DNA of 64,000 nt from Ustulina deusta. Lineage: Eukaryota; Ascomycota; Sordariomycetes; Xylariales; Xylariaceae. The first letter of the stretch is position 1, and each line of letters begins with the position of its first letter. Shown here piece after piece: positions 13,641 through 24,367 of the stretch. The stretch lies in contig JAJNNX010000077.1 of NCBI GenBank assembly GCA_023159155.1, positions 1-64,000 on the forward strand, written 5' to 3'. Both the position numbers and the translations under genes were made by a program. A model generated the notes under the pieces. That model saw only the letters and a list, made by a program, of their open reading frames with translations. It had not been told where the DNA came from and made no database searches.

Positions 13641-15589
13641 CAAATATAACATAAGCGTACTTCTTTTAGAAGTAGCTATATTTATATATAACTTAGCTTA
13701 GCCGGGTATTTTAATTATAAAAAACTTTAAGTTTGCGGATTTTTATAATATTTTTACGTTTTTTAAAAACTATAACAAAGATTTCCTAGTTTATAAAAAA
13801 GTTATATTTGCTACTATAATAGCTATTAATAATATATTATTATTACTAGTATTTATTATTTTTATGTATAAAAAATAAACAAAAAAAATTGCTAAAATTT
13901 TTGTGGCTGTTTTTATTAACTTTATAAAAAAAAGCACTTCTTAAAACAAACAGAGGGCTTTTTTTTTTTTTTTTTTTTTCTGCTTCTCTAGCTAAAAAAA
14001 TTAATATTATATACTTAGCAACACAGAACAACCAATAGTACTTTTAAACGTACTAATAATAATAACAAATATATATTAACGTAGCTATATAGCTTTTTTA
14101 AAACAAAAGCTTAAACTAATCGGAGTTTTAACAAAATATTAATTTTTATTATACTTGCTTCTGCTTATATTTAAAATTATATATTTATATTTTTTTTTTT
14201 TAAAAAAAGCACGTTTTAATATTTCTAATAAATCTAATTAAACAATAGTTCTAAACTATACTTAATATAAACCGCAAGTCTTATTACGTTCTACTAATAA
14301 CTTAAAGCTAAAAAATATTACTAGCACTAATTTTAAAATCTATTTTTATATTACTATAAGCTATAACTTTACTAAATACCTATATACTACTCCTATTACT
14401 ACTAAATAATCTATTTAGTATTCTAACTAAAATATATTAATAAATCTTTTTAAGTTAGGCCTTAAGCTTTTAAAATTTAATATTACTTCTAAAACAAACA
14501 AAGCATAAACTATTTATATTATTTTAAATATTTTAGTTTTTTTATTTCTAATAGCTATACTTTAATTAACTTTATTATAAAAAAAGTAATTATAAAAACT
14601 AAACAATAACCTAACTAAATAGCTTTTTTATAATATAATAGTAATTCTTAAATAATTTTTTTATTTAAGTTTATTAAATATAATTTTATTTTTTTTAGAT
14701 CTTAACTGTTCCGGCTTATTAGCAAGGTTAGTATAATTACTTAATATAATAACTACTAAAGTTTTTATAACGCTTATTTTTATAATAAAAAGCAAATATA
14801 TATTATTTATAAATAAATATATATTTTAAGCATATATATAAAAACTAAACATTATATTAATTATTATAGCTTTTATTTTATATTATTTTTAAACTATTTA
14901 GTATAACTAGTTATAAAAAAAAACAAAATAGTTAAACTTACTAAAGACTAACTATAGCGCTTATATATATTTAACAAATATAACTTTTAAGCTAAAAAAA
15001 AAGTTTTTATTAATATTGCTTAAAAAAAAACTCTAATTTTTTTATTTACTATTTTTATAATATAATACCCCCCTGCTATTATTTATACTATATTTATTAT
15101 TAAAATAAAAAACTATATAATATAAAAAATTAATATTTCTAGTATAGAAACTATAAAACCTAGTACTTCTAAAAAATCTATTACCTTAGAGACCTTTTTA
15201 TAAAAAAGCAAACATAGTATATATAAAAAGAATATAGCTATTTAGATTAGTTTTATTTAAAAAAAAATTTTCTCTTTTATTTATTGCTTTTTTATAAGAG
15301 CTAAAAGCTTTAAAAAATATATATGCTTATTTTTTTGTATATATACTTTTTACCTAGCTTATAACTTTATATATATGCTAAGCTAGCTTTAAGGCTGCTA
15401 ATATATCTGCTTTCCGCCGAAGCTACAATTATTTTCTAGTTAAACAAAAAGAAAATAATTACTTTATATCTAATAAAGCTGGACATAATAGTAATAATAA
15501 TAAAAAAAACAATAATAATAATTTTAACCTAGATATATAAATAGGTTTTTTTTTAAACCTAGACTAGGTCTTTAAAGCAGTAAGCTTTT

Positions 15590-15770
15590 ATTATTATTTA
15601 AATAAATATTAATAAATTACTAAAAATATATAATATTTTTTAATAATTAGTAATAAATTAAAAACAGATATTATATTAGTATAAAAACTCTAGATATATG
15701 CTAGAAATAATATATAAATATATAAAAAATATTTCTCCTACTAGTACTACTTTTTTTAAGAAAACTAGTT
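15590..15770 (+). pseudogene. LINE endonuclease remnant
   Basis: Two adjacent frames carry the pattern of a Tad1-type endonuclease N-terminus: a hydrophobic Asn-rich beta strand, then TDIILV, a stop where Gln is expected, and IYARNN. The frame slips once in between. It is too damaged to be functional. Confidence 0.55.
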
Positions 15771-16509
15771 AGAACACTTATTTAAAGTAATAATATATAT
15801 AAATTATTTAAATATAATATAAAAAACCTAGTTTTTAATACTTTTAAAATATTTCTAACTTTTAATAATATATTTATAGCAAAAGATTTTAATACTATAT
15901 ATTAAAATTAGGCTCTAAAAATATATAATAAATATAATATAGCTTTTAAGTAAAAAATTATTAATTTTGTTTATAAAAAAGGTTTTGTTTAATATATTAT
16001 ATTTATTTCTATATATAAATAAATAAAAATACTGAACTTTATTATAAGTAATAATTTAAGTACTACAATATAAATAAATAATAATTTATATATAGTATTG
16101 GACTACTTTACTATATATATAATTATTTTTTTTTATAAAAAACGCCTTTATTTTATTAAACATATTATTTTTTTAAATAACTTTTTTATATAAAATAATA
16201 TAATAGCTTAGCAAGCAAAACAAATAAAAGTATTATATAAGGTTAGTAATATTAAAGCTATAAAAAACTTTTGTAATTTTATTAATAATATTTTTAAAAA
16301 AATATATAATATTGCTTTAATTTTAGTAAAATATAACTATAAAAGGACCCCTTAGTAAAATAAAGAAATAGTTTTTATTAAGCGCTATATTATAACTAAC
16401 TACTAAAATAGAATATTTATTAAAAATAAAATATAAATTTATTAAAAAAATACTAGAACTACTAAGCATACTTACTAAAAAAGTATTATTAAAAAAATTA
16501 ATAATTTAT

Positions 16510-16599
16510 TTAAATTGTTTATTATTACTAGTTAAAAAAGATCTAGTAATTAATTTAAATTGTTTATTATTACTAGTTAAAAAAGATCTAGTAATTAAT
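16510..16599 (+). repeat. Exact 45-bp tandem duplication with internal hairpin
   Basis: A 45-bp unit is present twice head to tail (16510-16554 and 16555-16599) with no difference between copies. Each unit contains ATTACTAG and CTAGTAAT as inverted arms. Identity in an otherwise mutated element means the duplication arose after RIP, probably by replication slippage. Confidence 0.85.
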
Positions 16600-16739
16600 T
16601 AGAAGCTTTACTATTATATTATAATAATAAAATATATATTAACTCTAATAAAAAAATTAAATTTTTAGCGCTAAATATCCTAGCTATCTAAACTATTAGT
16701 AATAATATTGCAGACTTTTTTTCTAACTAGATATATATC

Positions 16740-17110
16740 CTAAAAAAATATTATAAAAGATTTCTAATTAACTATAGAGTTATTAAATTAAAAGCTAAAG
16801 CTACTTGCTATAATATTATAATAACTATACTAAATATTAATAAAATTAATATAAGCTTTTTAAAAAAAGCTTAAATATATATAGCTAAAGTAGTTATAAC
16901 ATTTTATAATGTTTATTTTATTATTAGCTATTATTTTTAAGCTTTTAAAGTTATAAAAATAATTTTTTTTTTAAGTCTAACAAAAATAACTATATTTTAA
17001 TAAAAAGCTAAAGATTTTTTTTTTTTTTATGCTTAAATAAAAGTTTAAAAAAACTTTTTATTAAAAGATTTGCTATTATAGCTATAAAATATTTTATTAT
17101 TTCTTTATAA
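16740..17110 (+). pseudogene. LINE reverse transcriptase remnant
   Basis: Translation in one frame gives a pattern of hydrophobic and charged residues matching the reverse-transcriptase entry segment of Tad1-type LINEs: a Trp/stop, IYIAKVV, a Tyr-Asn pair, AFKVIKI and hydrophobic FFL, then degraded Ser/Leu-rich sequence. Stops replace the expected Trp and Gln codons. The polymerase core further downstream is not readable. Confidence 0.6.
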
Positions 17111-19343
17111 TATTTTAAAGCTTTATTTAACTAAAATATATTAGATTTAATATTTTTGTTTATTTATAATATAAAAAAATATATAGCTACTAAAAATTTT
17201 TTTTTTATTTATTTATAATAAATATTATAAAAACTTTTAATATAATACTATAGAACTGCTTTACTTAAAAGATCTTAAACTAAAAATAAAACATATATAT
17301 TACTAAATAAATATATTTTTTTATATTTAATAGAACTACTACTTTTTGCTTTAAAACTAATACTATAGCTTTTTAGTTTATTAAAAGCAGGGTCCTATAG
17401 GGCTTTTTTATTCTTTTTATTTTTTTTATACTTTTTATAGCCCTATTTTTTAAAAGTACTACTAAAATACCGCGCAATTTTTTTAGCTATATAAATAATA
17501 TAACTTTAATAAAATATAATAAGTTTTTTAAAAAAAATATTAATATATTTAAACTTTAAATATACTAGATTATAAAATAAAATTACTATAATATTATAGC
17601 TTTTAAACTTTTTAAATATAAACTTATATATTTTTATAGCTTTAATATTAAAATAAAAAACTTTATTATAATTTTAAATATAATAGTTCTAGTATTTTTT
17701 AAGCCTATTAAATAATTAAAAATATATTTTAATAAAACGTTCTACTTTAAGTATTATATTAATATTTAGGCTAGTAAGGCCTCTAAAATAAAGTCTTTTT
17801 TTAAATCTTTTAATAATACTTCTAAAAGTACTAAACTAAGCTTTATATTAAAAATTATTAGATTTATTATAGTTTTTATTATAATATATAGTAATAATAT
17901 TTAATATTTTAGCATAAAAAAATAGTTTTTATATTATAAAAGCTATATAATTATAGCTAGAATTACTACTTAAGTCTAAAAAGTTTATAGTACTTTTAGT
18001 ATAACTGTTTATATTGTTATATTAGTATAGCATACTTTATTATATTTAGTAGCTTTTAAAAAAAGCTTATGCTTTAATTATATATAATTTATTTTTTTTG
18101 TTTAAATAATAAAGCTAAACTTAAAATATTTTATTATATTTAAATTTTAAAAACAAATTAATTATTATTTTATAGTTTTATAAGTTATATTAATATAGTT
18201 TTTTAAGCTTTACTATATATTTTTTATTACGTTTCTATTTTTATAAAGCAGCTTACTTTTAAAAAAATATATATATATATAATAAACATATATAAAATAT
18301 AGTTTTTAAAAATTATATGAAAATAATAATAAAATATATAAACTATAGTTATATATAATAATAGTTTTAAAAATATTTTTATTTTTTAAATATATATTAT
18401 TTATTTATAAAAAATATACTAATCTTTTTATATTAATTTAAGCTAGCTAAACTATAAAAAAATCTTTAATATAAAATATTTTTATATATTTTTTAAACTA
18501 TATTTATATTTAAATAATATTATAGTTTTAAAAAATTTATTTAATAATAACTTATATAGTTTTAGTTATAAATTTAAAAAATTTAAAAAAATAATAAATA
18601 TTATTTTTAATTAAATTATTTTAAAATAGTTATTTAAATATAAAAATATATTAAGCAATAAAAAAGCTAATATTTATTATAGAACTATTTTTTTTTAAAA
18701 AACTACTTTTTTTATATTTATATTATATATAAAACAAAAAAGCAATCCTTATAAATAATAAAATTTTAATAATATATAAACTAACTAAAATTATATAAAA
18801 ATTTAAGCTTTAATTAATATATTAAAACTATATAAATAATAAAGTTTAATTTTTTTTAAAGCTTACTTTTTTAATTAATAATAAAAAAATTAAAATATAA
18901 ATATTTTATAACTTATTATAAAAAGTTTGGCTACTTTAAAAAATAGATTTTTATTTATATATATAATAAAAAAATAAACTAGAAATATATTTTTAAGTAT
19001 TTTTATAATTACAAAAAAATATTTTTTTTATTTTATAATAAAAAGCTATTAAAAATTAGAACTACTTTTTTAAGCAAAAAAGCAGCTAAAAAAAAAAAAA
19101 ATTTTTAAAAAAAAAGGTCTAACTATAACTTTAATTAAGCGATTCTACCTACTAAGCTTTAGCTTTATAACTTTTTTGTTTTTTTGCGCTATTTCTTTTA
19201 TTAGCAACTGCGGGACTTTGCTATTTTTCCAAACATAAGTTTGTTTAGGCTATATAAAGTACTAGTACCAACTAGGCGCTATACTTCTAGGCACCTAGCT
19301 TGCTATAAATTAGTGTTAGATACCTAGGTTAGACGTTAATAAA

Positions 19344-19376
19344 CTCCTCCTCCTCCTCCTCCTCCTCCTCCTCCTC
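19344..19376 (+). repeat. (CTC)11 microsatellite
   Basis: This is an uninterrupted CTC triplet run that passes into a C-rich stretch (CCCCCAGCCTCCCCCCC). Confidence 0.95.
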
Positions 19377-19457
19377 CCCCAGCCTCCCCCCCGCCGGCTC
19401 AACTAATGCGGGTACAACATCTATGCTATAGCTCAGGTAAGTAGGCATCTCCCAAAG

Positions 19458-19482
19458 TCAATCAATCAATCAATCAATCAAC
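19458..19482 (+). repeat. (TCAA)n microsatellite
   Basis: This is about six TCAA tetranucleotides in a row with no interruption. Confidence 0.95.
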
Positions 19483-19514
19483 CAACTCTACTTTTTATTC
19501 TTCACACAAGCCCA

Positions 19515-20112
19515 CTACATGCTGCCATGTGATGAGGCGCATAGCGGAGCAACAACACCGTCTGCGGCAAGATATAAAGACCTTACTTTTTCTAGAAATT
19601 TTCGTATTATGCAGAAACAGTTAGTTATACTTATACTTAAAGGACCGCTGAACGCTGTAGTCAAGACTGGTTCGACTGAGAAGGAATAAAAGGTAGTGGG
19701 CAGGCATAGCAATTGTAGGCCAGAACCGATGGCTGCTAAGTTTCGACTGGCACCAAGTGCTTCGCCTCGGATGCACAGAGGTCATATTACCACTATACCG
19801 CGACTTGGTAAATGATACCTTGATGCTACACGCATGGAGGAGCGCTTTGGACCAAGGCGCGGTACGTAAACTGGAATATATACATATGTCGATATAAAGC
19901 TTATTGTAATGGAGCCAGGAACGTAAGTTACGCGGGCCAACACATCCCTTCTCATTCCTTCAATTGTCCACGTCTTTCAGGCTTGGGATGCCTAATACAT
20001 CCATGTGCATATGCTAAGGGAGGAATAATAGCCTGTGGTGCCACTGGAAGCTGCCCTTAAATGGCGACCCTGGGCGGAGAGAGGCTATGGTATCCTGAAT
20101 CACCTCTCGGCG
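19515..20112. other. Intergenic, no supported gene
   Basis: Composition is ordinary, but no frame shows a recognisable domain. A 65-codon minus-strand frame at 19515-19712 has no support. The stretch lies downstream of the minus-strand kinase-like ORF and may contain its 3' untranslated region. Confidence 0.5.
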
Positions 20113-20493
20113 CTAAACAGGGTGCCTCTGTACAGGCTTTTTGGACCACTTGAATAACCAGTTCTTGATCCTTTCCAACCCTTGTAGATCTCCCTCGGCA
20201 GTGTCTCGCTTCTCCTCATCTACCCAGCCTTGAGTGAAACTGCCACCAAAGTCGATGAGCCAGAGATTATCCATGGTATCAACTAAGACATTATGGGGTT
20301 TGGCATCGCCCCATACCAGTCCAGCACCATGTAACGTTCGGATAAGAATATCGAGCTCCTCTGCCCAGCGAAGGCGACGATTTTCAGTGATGTCAGACCA
20401 CGGTGCCGTCAGGTTTAACGTGCCCTTGTTCTCGACATGAGTAAGCGCAGCTCGTGATACGTTGCTCCCTGTTTTCCACGTCCAGGTTCCCAT
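20113..20493 (-). pseudogene. Kinase-like C-lobe fragment (126 aa)
   Basis: The ORF encodes the second half of a fungal protein-kinase-like fold. It has the helix before the catalytic loop (RWAEELDILIRTLHGAG), the catalytic loop WGDAKPHN at residues 61-68 (Asp63 as the likely base, Asn68 for metal), and LIDFGG at 79-84 (Asp81 for metal). A GWVDEE.....GDLQGLERI tail follows, typical of fungal kinase-like proteins. The whole N-lobe (glycine loop, Lys, Glu) is missing. An in-frame TAA lies directly before the ATG, and I see no upstream exon that would supply the N-lobe. I therefore take it as a gene remnant with an intact catalytic half. It could instead be the last exon of a gene whose other exons I failed to recognise. 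It lies head to head with the APH-like gene that starts 13 bp away on the other strand. Confidence 0.55.
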
Positions 20494-20505
20494 GCCTTAA
20501 AGCCT

Positions 20506-21264
20506 ATGACGACCAATTGGTCACTTTCAGGCGAGATAATTAAGAAATACAAACCTAATGATGTAACCTACGAGTTCACTACTACAACGTTCAAAAAAAC
20601 TTCACGCCTTCCTCAAGTTATAGAAAGATTGGATGGTACCTTGTTTATATAGAAGAGAATATAGTAAGATCTTACTATTATGGTAACATACCTATAATAT
20701 TAATAGTTGATGGTCCTCACAGGAACCATGAGCGTATCATAAACGAAGTCAATGCCCCACAGCTAGTCTCTCAGAAGACGACAATTCCCGTGCCACAACT
20801 ACTCGACTACGGAAAACATCCAGACGGCACCCAATACCTTGTCACGGAACGCATCAATGGTATCCGTCTGGATCAAGTTCTTGATATGGACTGCTCACTG
20901 CCAGAGCTGAAGAGGCATACGGTTGAGAAACCATGCAACGCGTGCGCGAACAAAGCCTACTCAAGCACACTCGAACTTGTAGAAGGCACTGTTTTACCCC
21001 AGCTTGGAGAGATGACAGCGCAAGAGAGAGGCATTCTTGGATTCGTCATGCCTCCGTGTTGGCTGTACATTGACGTAGACCCTCCATGGAAGGGGAAAGG
21101 ACCCTGGAGGACCCTCCGGCTAACAGAGCCCGAGTATGTATTCCAACACGATCGCAAAATTCTTGCCTGAAGAGTATCTAGAGTGCTGGCAACAATGGAA
21201 GGATAAGGCACAACTGGTCTCATTAATCGAAAGTGGAAAACTTCCAGATCCTAAAAAGCTGTGA
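20506..21264 (+). pseudogene. APH/kinase-like phosphotransferase gene, catalytic core deleted
   Basis: The ATG at 20506 opens a frame (MTTNWSLSGEIIKKY, then YEFTTTTFKK and RLPQVIERL) typical of the start of fungal APH-like phosphotransferases. That frame meets TAG at 20650-20652. The protein resumes in another frame at about 20707 (VDGPHRNHERIINEV, TIPVPQLLDYG, YLVTERINGIRLDQVL). A 71-bp GT-AG stretch (20636-20706) would join the two in phase, but its splice sites are unimpressive. After the GFVMPPCW segment, where the HGDL...N and DWE motifs should come, the sequence jumps from YVFQH straight to the C-terminal end (PEEYLECWQQW ... LPDPKKL) in a shifted frame, ending at TGA 21262-21264. The catalytic loop and metal-binding Asp are therefore absent and the gene cannot encode an active enzyme. 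The family match is from memory of the motif pattern. Confidence 0.6.
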
Positions 21265-21674
21265 CTGCTGCGGTCTGAGCGAAGCAGAATGGGCGCACGG
21301 CGACCTCACCGATTAGTGTCGTAGAACCATGACCTGTCTGCAGCGTATGCCTCTCGAGCAGTTGTTCTGATGGGCTAGGATGTCTCTTTGGGAAGGCAGC
21401 GGCGGTTGTTGTGGGTTGTGGGCTGATCCTGACAGTGGCAGGCTAGCTAGGGGGGTGATTCCTGGCGCCACAAGCATACAGAATGGCCTAACGGGTAGTA
21501 GCTGCCCCGCGCGTTCGCCTAGATGACCCCTTGACTCCACCCCCTGCACGCTTAGCCGGAGGTATATCTATATCTATATCTATATCCACATTTTCATCTT
21601 TATCTCTATGTTCATTTATTTTAATAGTAGCAGTATGAAGATTATAGTAACTAGATGACGGTAATGTGTTGCGT
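21265..21674. other. Intergenic with TATATC microsatellite
   Basis: No supported gene is present. A run of about four TATATC hexanucleotides lies at 21563-21587. The right part probably includes the 3' end region of the minus-strand gene that ends at 21675. Confidence 0.6.
21563..21587 (+). repeat. (TATATC)4 microsatellite
   Basis: This is a tandem hexanucleotide run with no interruption inside the four units. Confidence 0.9.
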
Positions 21675-22496
21675 TTATTTCGTGCCGCTGTTTCGTTTGC
21701 TTTTTAGATTGCCTCTTTTTTTTTTTTGCTTTGCCCAGTCTTGTGTATTGCGATATGCACTTATTCTGAGCCTAAAGGTATCAACATTACTAGTTAGAGC
21801 ATAAGCCTTAATCTGCGTTATTGTATATTTGCAGTATATCTTTAGACTAGCTTGTGATAGTAGGTAAGTAATATATATTGTTAGAGTGCCCCTATGATAT
21901 GTCGACGTTAAAGTATATGCTTTGTTATCGGAGTCCAGGTTCGCATATGTTTGGAGACTATTCATGCCCCTTGCTCCTAGCGCACCGTCGTACCATGCCT
22001 GAAGCTCAGCTACCTCTGGGGTTCTATTTCGGCCTTTCGTATTAAGGAAGAAGTTGGGCACGATAGGAAGATTATGTTGTATTGACGGCATAATATGTTT
22101 ATCTAGCTGTGTTCGAACATGTTGATCGAGCTGCTCAGAACGGACACCGTAGTATAAATCGGGATTACCGGGCACGAGTGAGCTATCTGTCAGAGCTTCT
22201 AGATTTGTGAATGGGACTTGCCCGGCAACGCACTTGCTGTCTCCCACCTCACTTTCTATTATAGGTATTATAGTGGACACAACTTGTGGCTCTTTAAAAG
22301 CATCGGTATTTTTTTGTGCAAAATTGTCAAAATCCTCTTGAGTAAAACGTGAGGGAGATAGAGATATCCTTGGCCGTGCCAACACTTGTATAATCTCCTC
22401 TAAGTTTGCTGGTGGCCGGGGTGTTTGTCTGTTAGGATACTTATATCTATTAGGGTAATCGGCTAGGCCCCTAAAATGTATTGGGCTCGGGTCCAT
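21675..22496 (-). CDS. Fungal conserved protein of unknown function (DUF7924-like)
   Basis: The 273-aa ORF matches a lineage-specific fungal family that I recall as DUF7924; the name is from memory. Family-like features in order are: NLEEIIQVLARPRISLSPS (residues about 31-50), DFDNFAQKN, a NLEALTDSSLVPGNPDLYYG block, LDQHVR...HIMPS, PIVPNFFLNTKG, and AWYDGALGARGM, then TYHRGTL and FRLRISAYRNTQDWAKQ near the C-terminus. The end, KKKKRGNLKSKR, is basic. Biochemical function is unknown. The ORF starts at MDPSPIHF, but family members usually have a longer N-terminus. A second frame just upstream (22471-22690, minus; LPTPSTQSSSSGG, ILAADSVPYGANLTRYG) looks like that missing part in a +1/-1 relation, so there is either an unrecognised intron or a frameshift. 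Expression and integrity are therefore uncertain. Confidence 0.6.
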   Translation of the reverse strand: MDPSPIHFRGLADYPNRYKYPNRQTPRPPANLEEIIQVLARPRISLSPSRFTQEDFDNFAQKNTDAFKEPQVVSTIIPIIESEVGDSKCVAGQVPFTNLEALTDSSLVPGNPDLYYGVRSEQLDQHVRTQLDKHIMPSIQHNLPIVPNFFLNTKGRNRTPEVAELQAWYDGALGARGMNSLQTYANLDSDNKAYTLTSTYHRGTLTIYITYLLSQASLKIYCKYTITQIKAYALTSNVDTFRLRISAYRNTQDWAKQKKKRGNLKSKRNSGTK

Positions 22497-22690
22497 ACCG
22501 GGTAAGATTTGCTCCGTATGGTACCGAATCAGCTGCTAAAATTAGGTGTATGATCCGGGAATCACGAGGGGCCGTATGAAGCCGATTCGGAAGCCCGATT
22601 CGGGGCCCGCCCGATGACGAGCTCTGGGTAGAGGGGGTTGGGAGTTGGACAGATAATCCACCCCTTGATAACGAATTCAAAAATGGGTCA
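22471..22690 (-). pseudogene. Probable displaced N-terminal part of the DUF7924-like gene
   Basis: This frame has no ATG of its own at its upstream end. It reads VDDPFLNSL, then a Ser/Pro-rich linker, then ILAADSVPYGANLTRYG, and overlaps the start of the main ORF by 26 bp in a different frame. Low-complexity N-terminal linkers of this kind are usual in the family. It is probably part of the same gene, separated by a frame slip; a short overlap of this type is hard to explain with an intron. Confidence 0.4.
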
Positions 22691-24367
22691 TCGACTCAGG
22701 AGAAAATTTATCCGCCGCGCAAGACGTCAATGTAGCCTTATCCTTGTGAACGCCACGAAGGACCCGTGAGATCTGGGCGGCTCACCTACATTGGTCGTAG
22801 ATACAGGCTAAGTTGGCGCTTAGTTTACTTACTAATCCTTGAATACATACCTGTGTGTGTCCCTTTATACACGTTGTCCTTACGTGATATACGAAGTAGC
22901 TCCTCGAACATATATAACTATTAATACCTTTAATGAAAAGAAGAAAAGGAGAAAAATTAAAATCCAAACCGGGTGGCGAAAAAATTGCACGATTATTAGG
23001 AATCATGACGATTTGAGCAACTTATTTATTTTGTATCGGAATACAGACTAACACATGCATATTTGTTGCGACATGCAGATGGGTCCCAAGATTCTCTCGC
23101 TCGAGTTCTCATAGGACACACAAGAACCATAGATTATTTTGCGAAAGACTGCGTAAACACATGCTACTGCCCGTTTGGACACCGAAAACGGCCTTTTTAA
23201 CGTTTTTAGGGAGGAGACCGTGGGGTGAACGGGTCTCTTGGAAAAGATTAACTTCTGCACGAGAATATGTTCTAGATCGCTATCACAAAGGAGGAGCAAA
23301 AATGGGCGTGTGAGCGACACTCAGTATAATGTATTATGTAGAATCCTCCACAAACCTACGATGCATGACTCCGAGAGGCGCGGTTTGCCCCAACAAGGGA
23401 TGGCCCCTACGTGTTTTACCCCGGTGGGGCCTATCTGCCAACCCCCCACCACCGGACGATGGGCAGAATAGCGCACAGCCTTACCAGTCTATCATGCAGG
23501 CTATGCCAACATTTGCCTTCCAGATGGTAGTTTTTTATAGTTTCCGGACACCGATTGATAGTATTGGGTGGGTAGTATTGTGTGGCACCTTGAAAAAATA
23601 TAGGACTAAGGTGCTTTTCTCTTCAAATACTACAGCCCCACGAAAGGAATGACTCTAATCGAAAGGGGAGCGGTACCAGTTAGGTCTAGTCAATTTATGC
23701 ACATTCGGAACGTTTGCAGTGCCAACTATAACACAGGACGAGAAACAAAGTGCCAGAGGGTTCGGTGCGCCACCAACACTCCTATTGCTACCCAAGAGCT
23801 GATAAAACCCGCGTCGTCTCCCCTACCAGCCGGGATTCGCTGGCTTTGATGATGGAGTGCCAGAAGCGGCCGAGGTTGATCCGCCTTGACCCCCAATGAC
23901 CTTACTATCGGAATGTTGTAACCCTAATACCTAGCTCCCGAATTGACTACGGCATGCACGGTCGTGCAGAACTGTACTACCTAAGTAGTAGGTAGTTGTT
24001 GTACAGAATAATACTGGGGGCAATCTCTTGCTTACCTACCCCACCACCCTTTCGAGTTACTTGCATAAGTGTATCTAACAGGGCTTGCTGAGCCGCGCTC
24101 TGATGCAGGTGTTGATTCGGGGAGGAGCATGTGCTTAGCTATCCCGAGGGGCTCCCATAAAGTTTTTGGAGCAGAGCCCAGACCGGGTGCCATAATGGGG
24201 AGCCAGAATTCGTACTTAATACCAGCCAGTCTTATGCGATTACCTGTTCTCCCCTCATCAAGGCAAGCGCATTCCTGGTTAGATTCTAATATACGTTGAA
24301 CACGAGAACTTTTGTTGAGCGCAATATTTTCACAACCTTCTCCGTTTTCTCCATAATAATTCTTACC
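22691..24367. other. Intergenic 1.7 kb, no supported gene
   Basis: Composition is ordinary, but no frame carries a recognisable domain. Overlapping frames at 22782-23051, 23048-23320, 23238-23471, 23329-23652, 23649-23849 and 24069-24299 on both strands look like chance frames. Two small inverted repeats stand at 23955-23968 and 23972-24006. The last few hundred bases are the upstream region of the rhodopsin-like gene. Confidence 0.5.
23955..24006. repeat. Pair of adjacent small inverted repeats
   Basis: TGCACG and CGTGCA (23955-23968) are separated by two bases. CTGTAC and GTACAG (23972-24006) enclose a second nested pair, ACCTA and TAGGT. These could be a structured RNA or protein-binding palindromes about 360 bp upstream of the rhodopsin-like gene, or chance. 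Confidence 0.5.

Larger units (their letters stand above)
13641..19140 (+). mobile_element. Degraded Tad1-like LINE (non-LTR retrotransposon)
   Basis: Despite many stops, + strand translation shows two LINE signatures in the right order. Near 15590-15770 is the start of an apurinic-type endonuclease, with a remnant of the ILVQEPW-like motif followed by IYARNN. Near 16740-17110 is the N-terminal part of the reverse transcriptase, with a residual AKVVIT.FYNVYF segment and AFKVIKIIFFL, matching the region before the RPISLL motif of Tad1-type elements. Most stops are TAA or TAG where Gln or Trp is expected. The outer limits are approximate: I set the left at the composition change near 13640 and the right at the start of the gene island. 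ORF1 (gag-like) would lie in 14.0-15.4 kb but I cannot see it clearly. Confidence 0.6.
19141..19514. other. Boundary between AT block and gene island, with microsatellites
   Basis: Composition changes from AT-rich to balanced over about 200 bp. The boundary holds a pure CTC triplet run (19344-19376, 11 units) followed by C-rich sequence, and a TCAA tetranucleotide run (19458-19482, about 6 units). No gene is visible. Confidence 0.7.

Noticed and set aside
13846..14031. 61-codon minus-strand ORF
   Set aside because: It contains a Lys run from a T homopolymer, in mutated repeat DNA. Nothing supports it.
1..19140. AT-rich block as mitochondrial DNA
   Set aside because: I considered it because of the composition, but no mitochondrial genes are seen. 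Nuclear retroelement remnants with RIP-type stops and LTR pairs explain the composition.
19515..19712. 65-codon minus-strand ORF
   Set aside because: It has no family resemblance, and length alone is not evidence in this composition.
20234..20440. ORF opposite the kinase-like fragment
   Set aside because: It is an antisense shadow of the 20113-20493 frame, which carries the kinase motifs.
22782..23849. Several overlapping short ORFs on both strands
   Set aside because: They are mutually overlapping, have no domains and show no splice pattern linking them into a gene.
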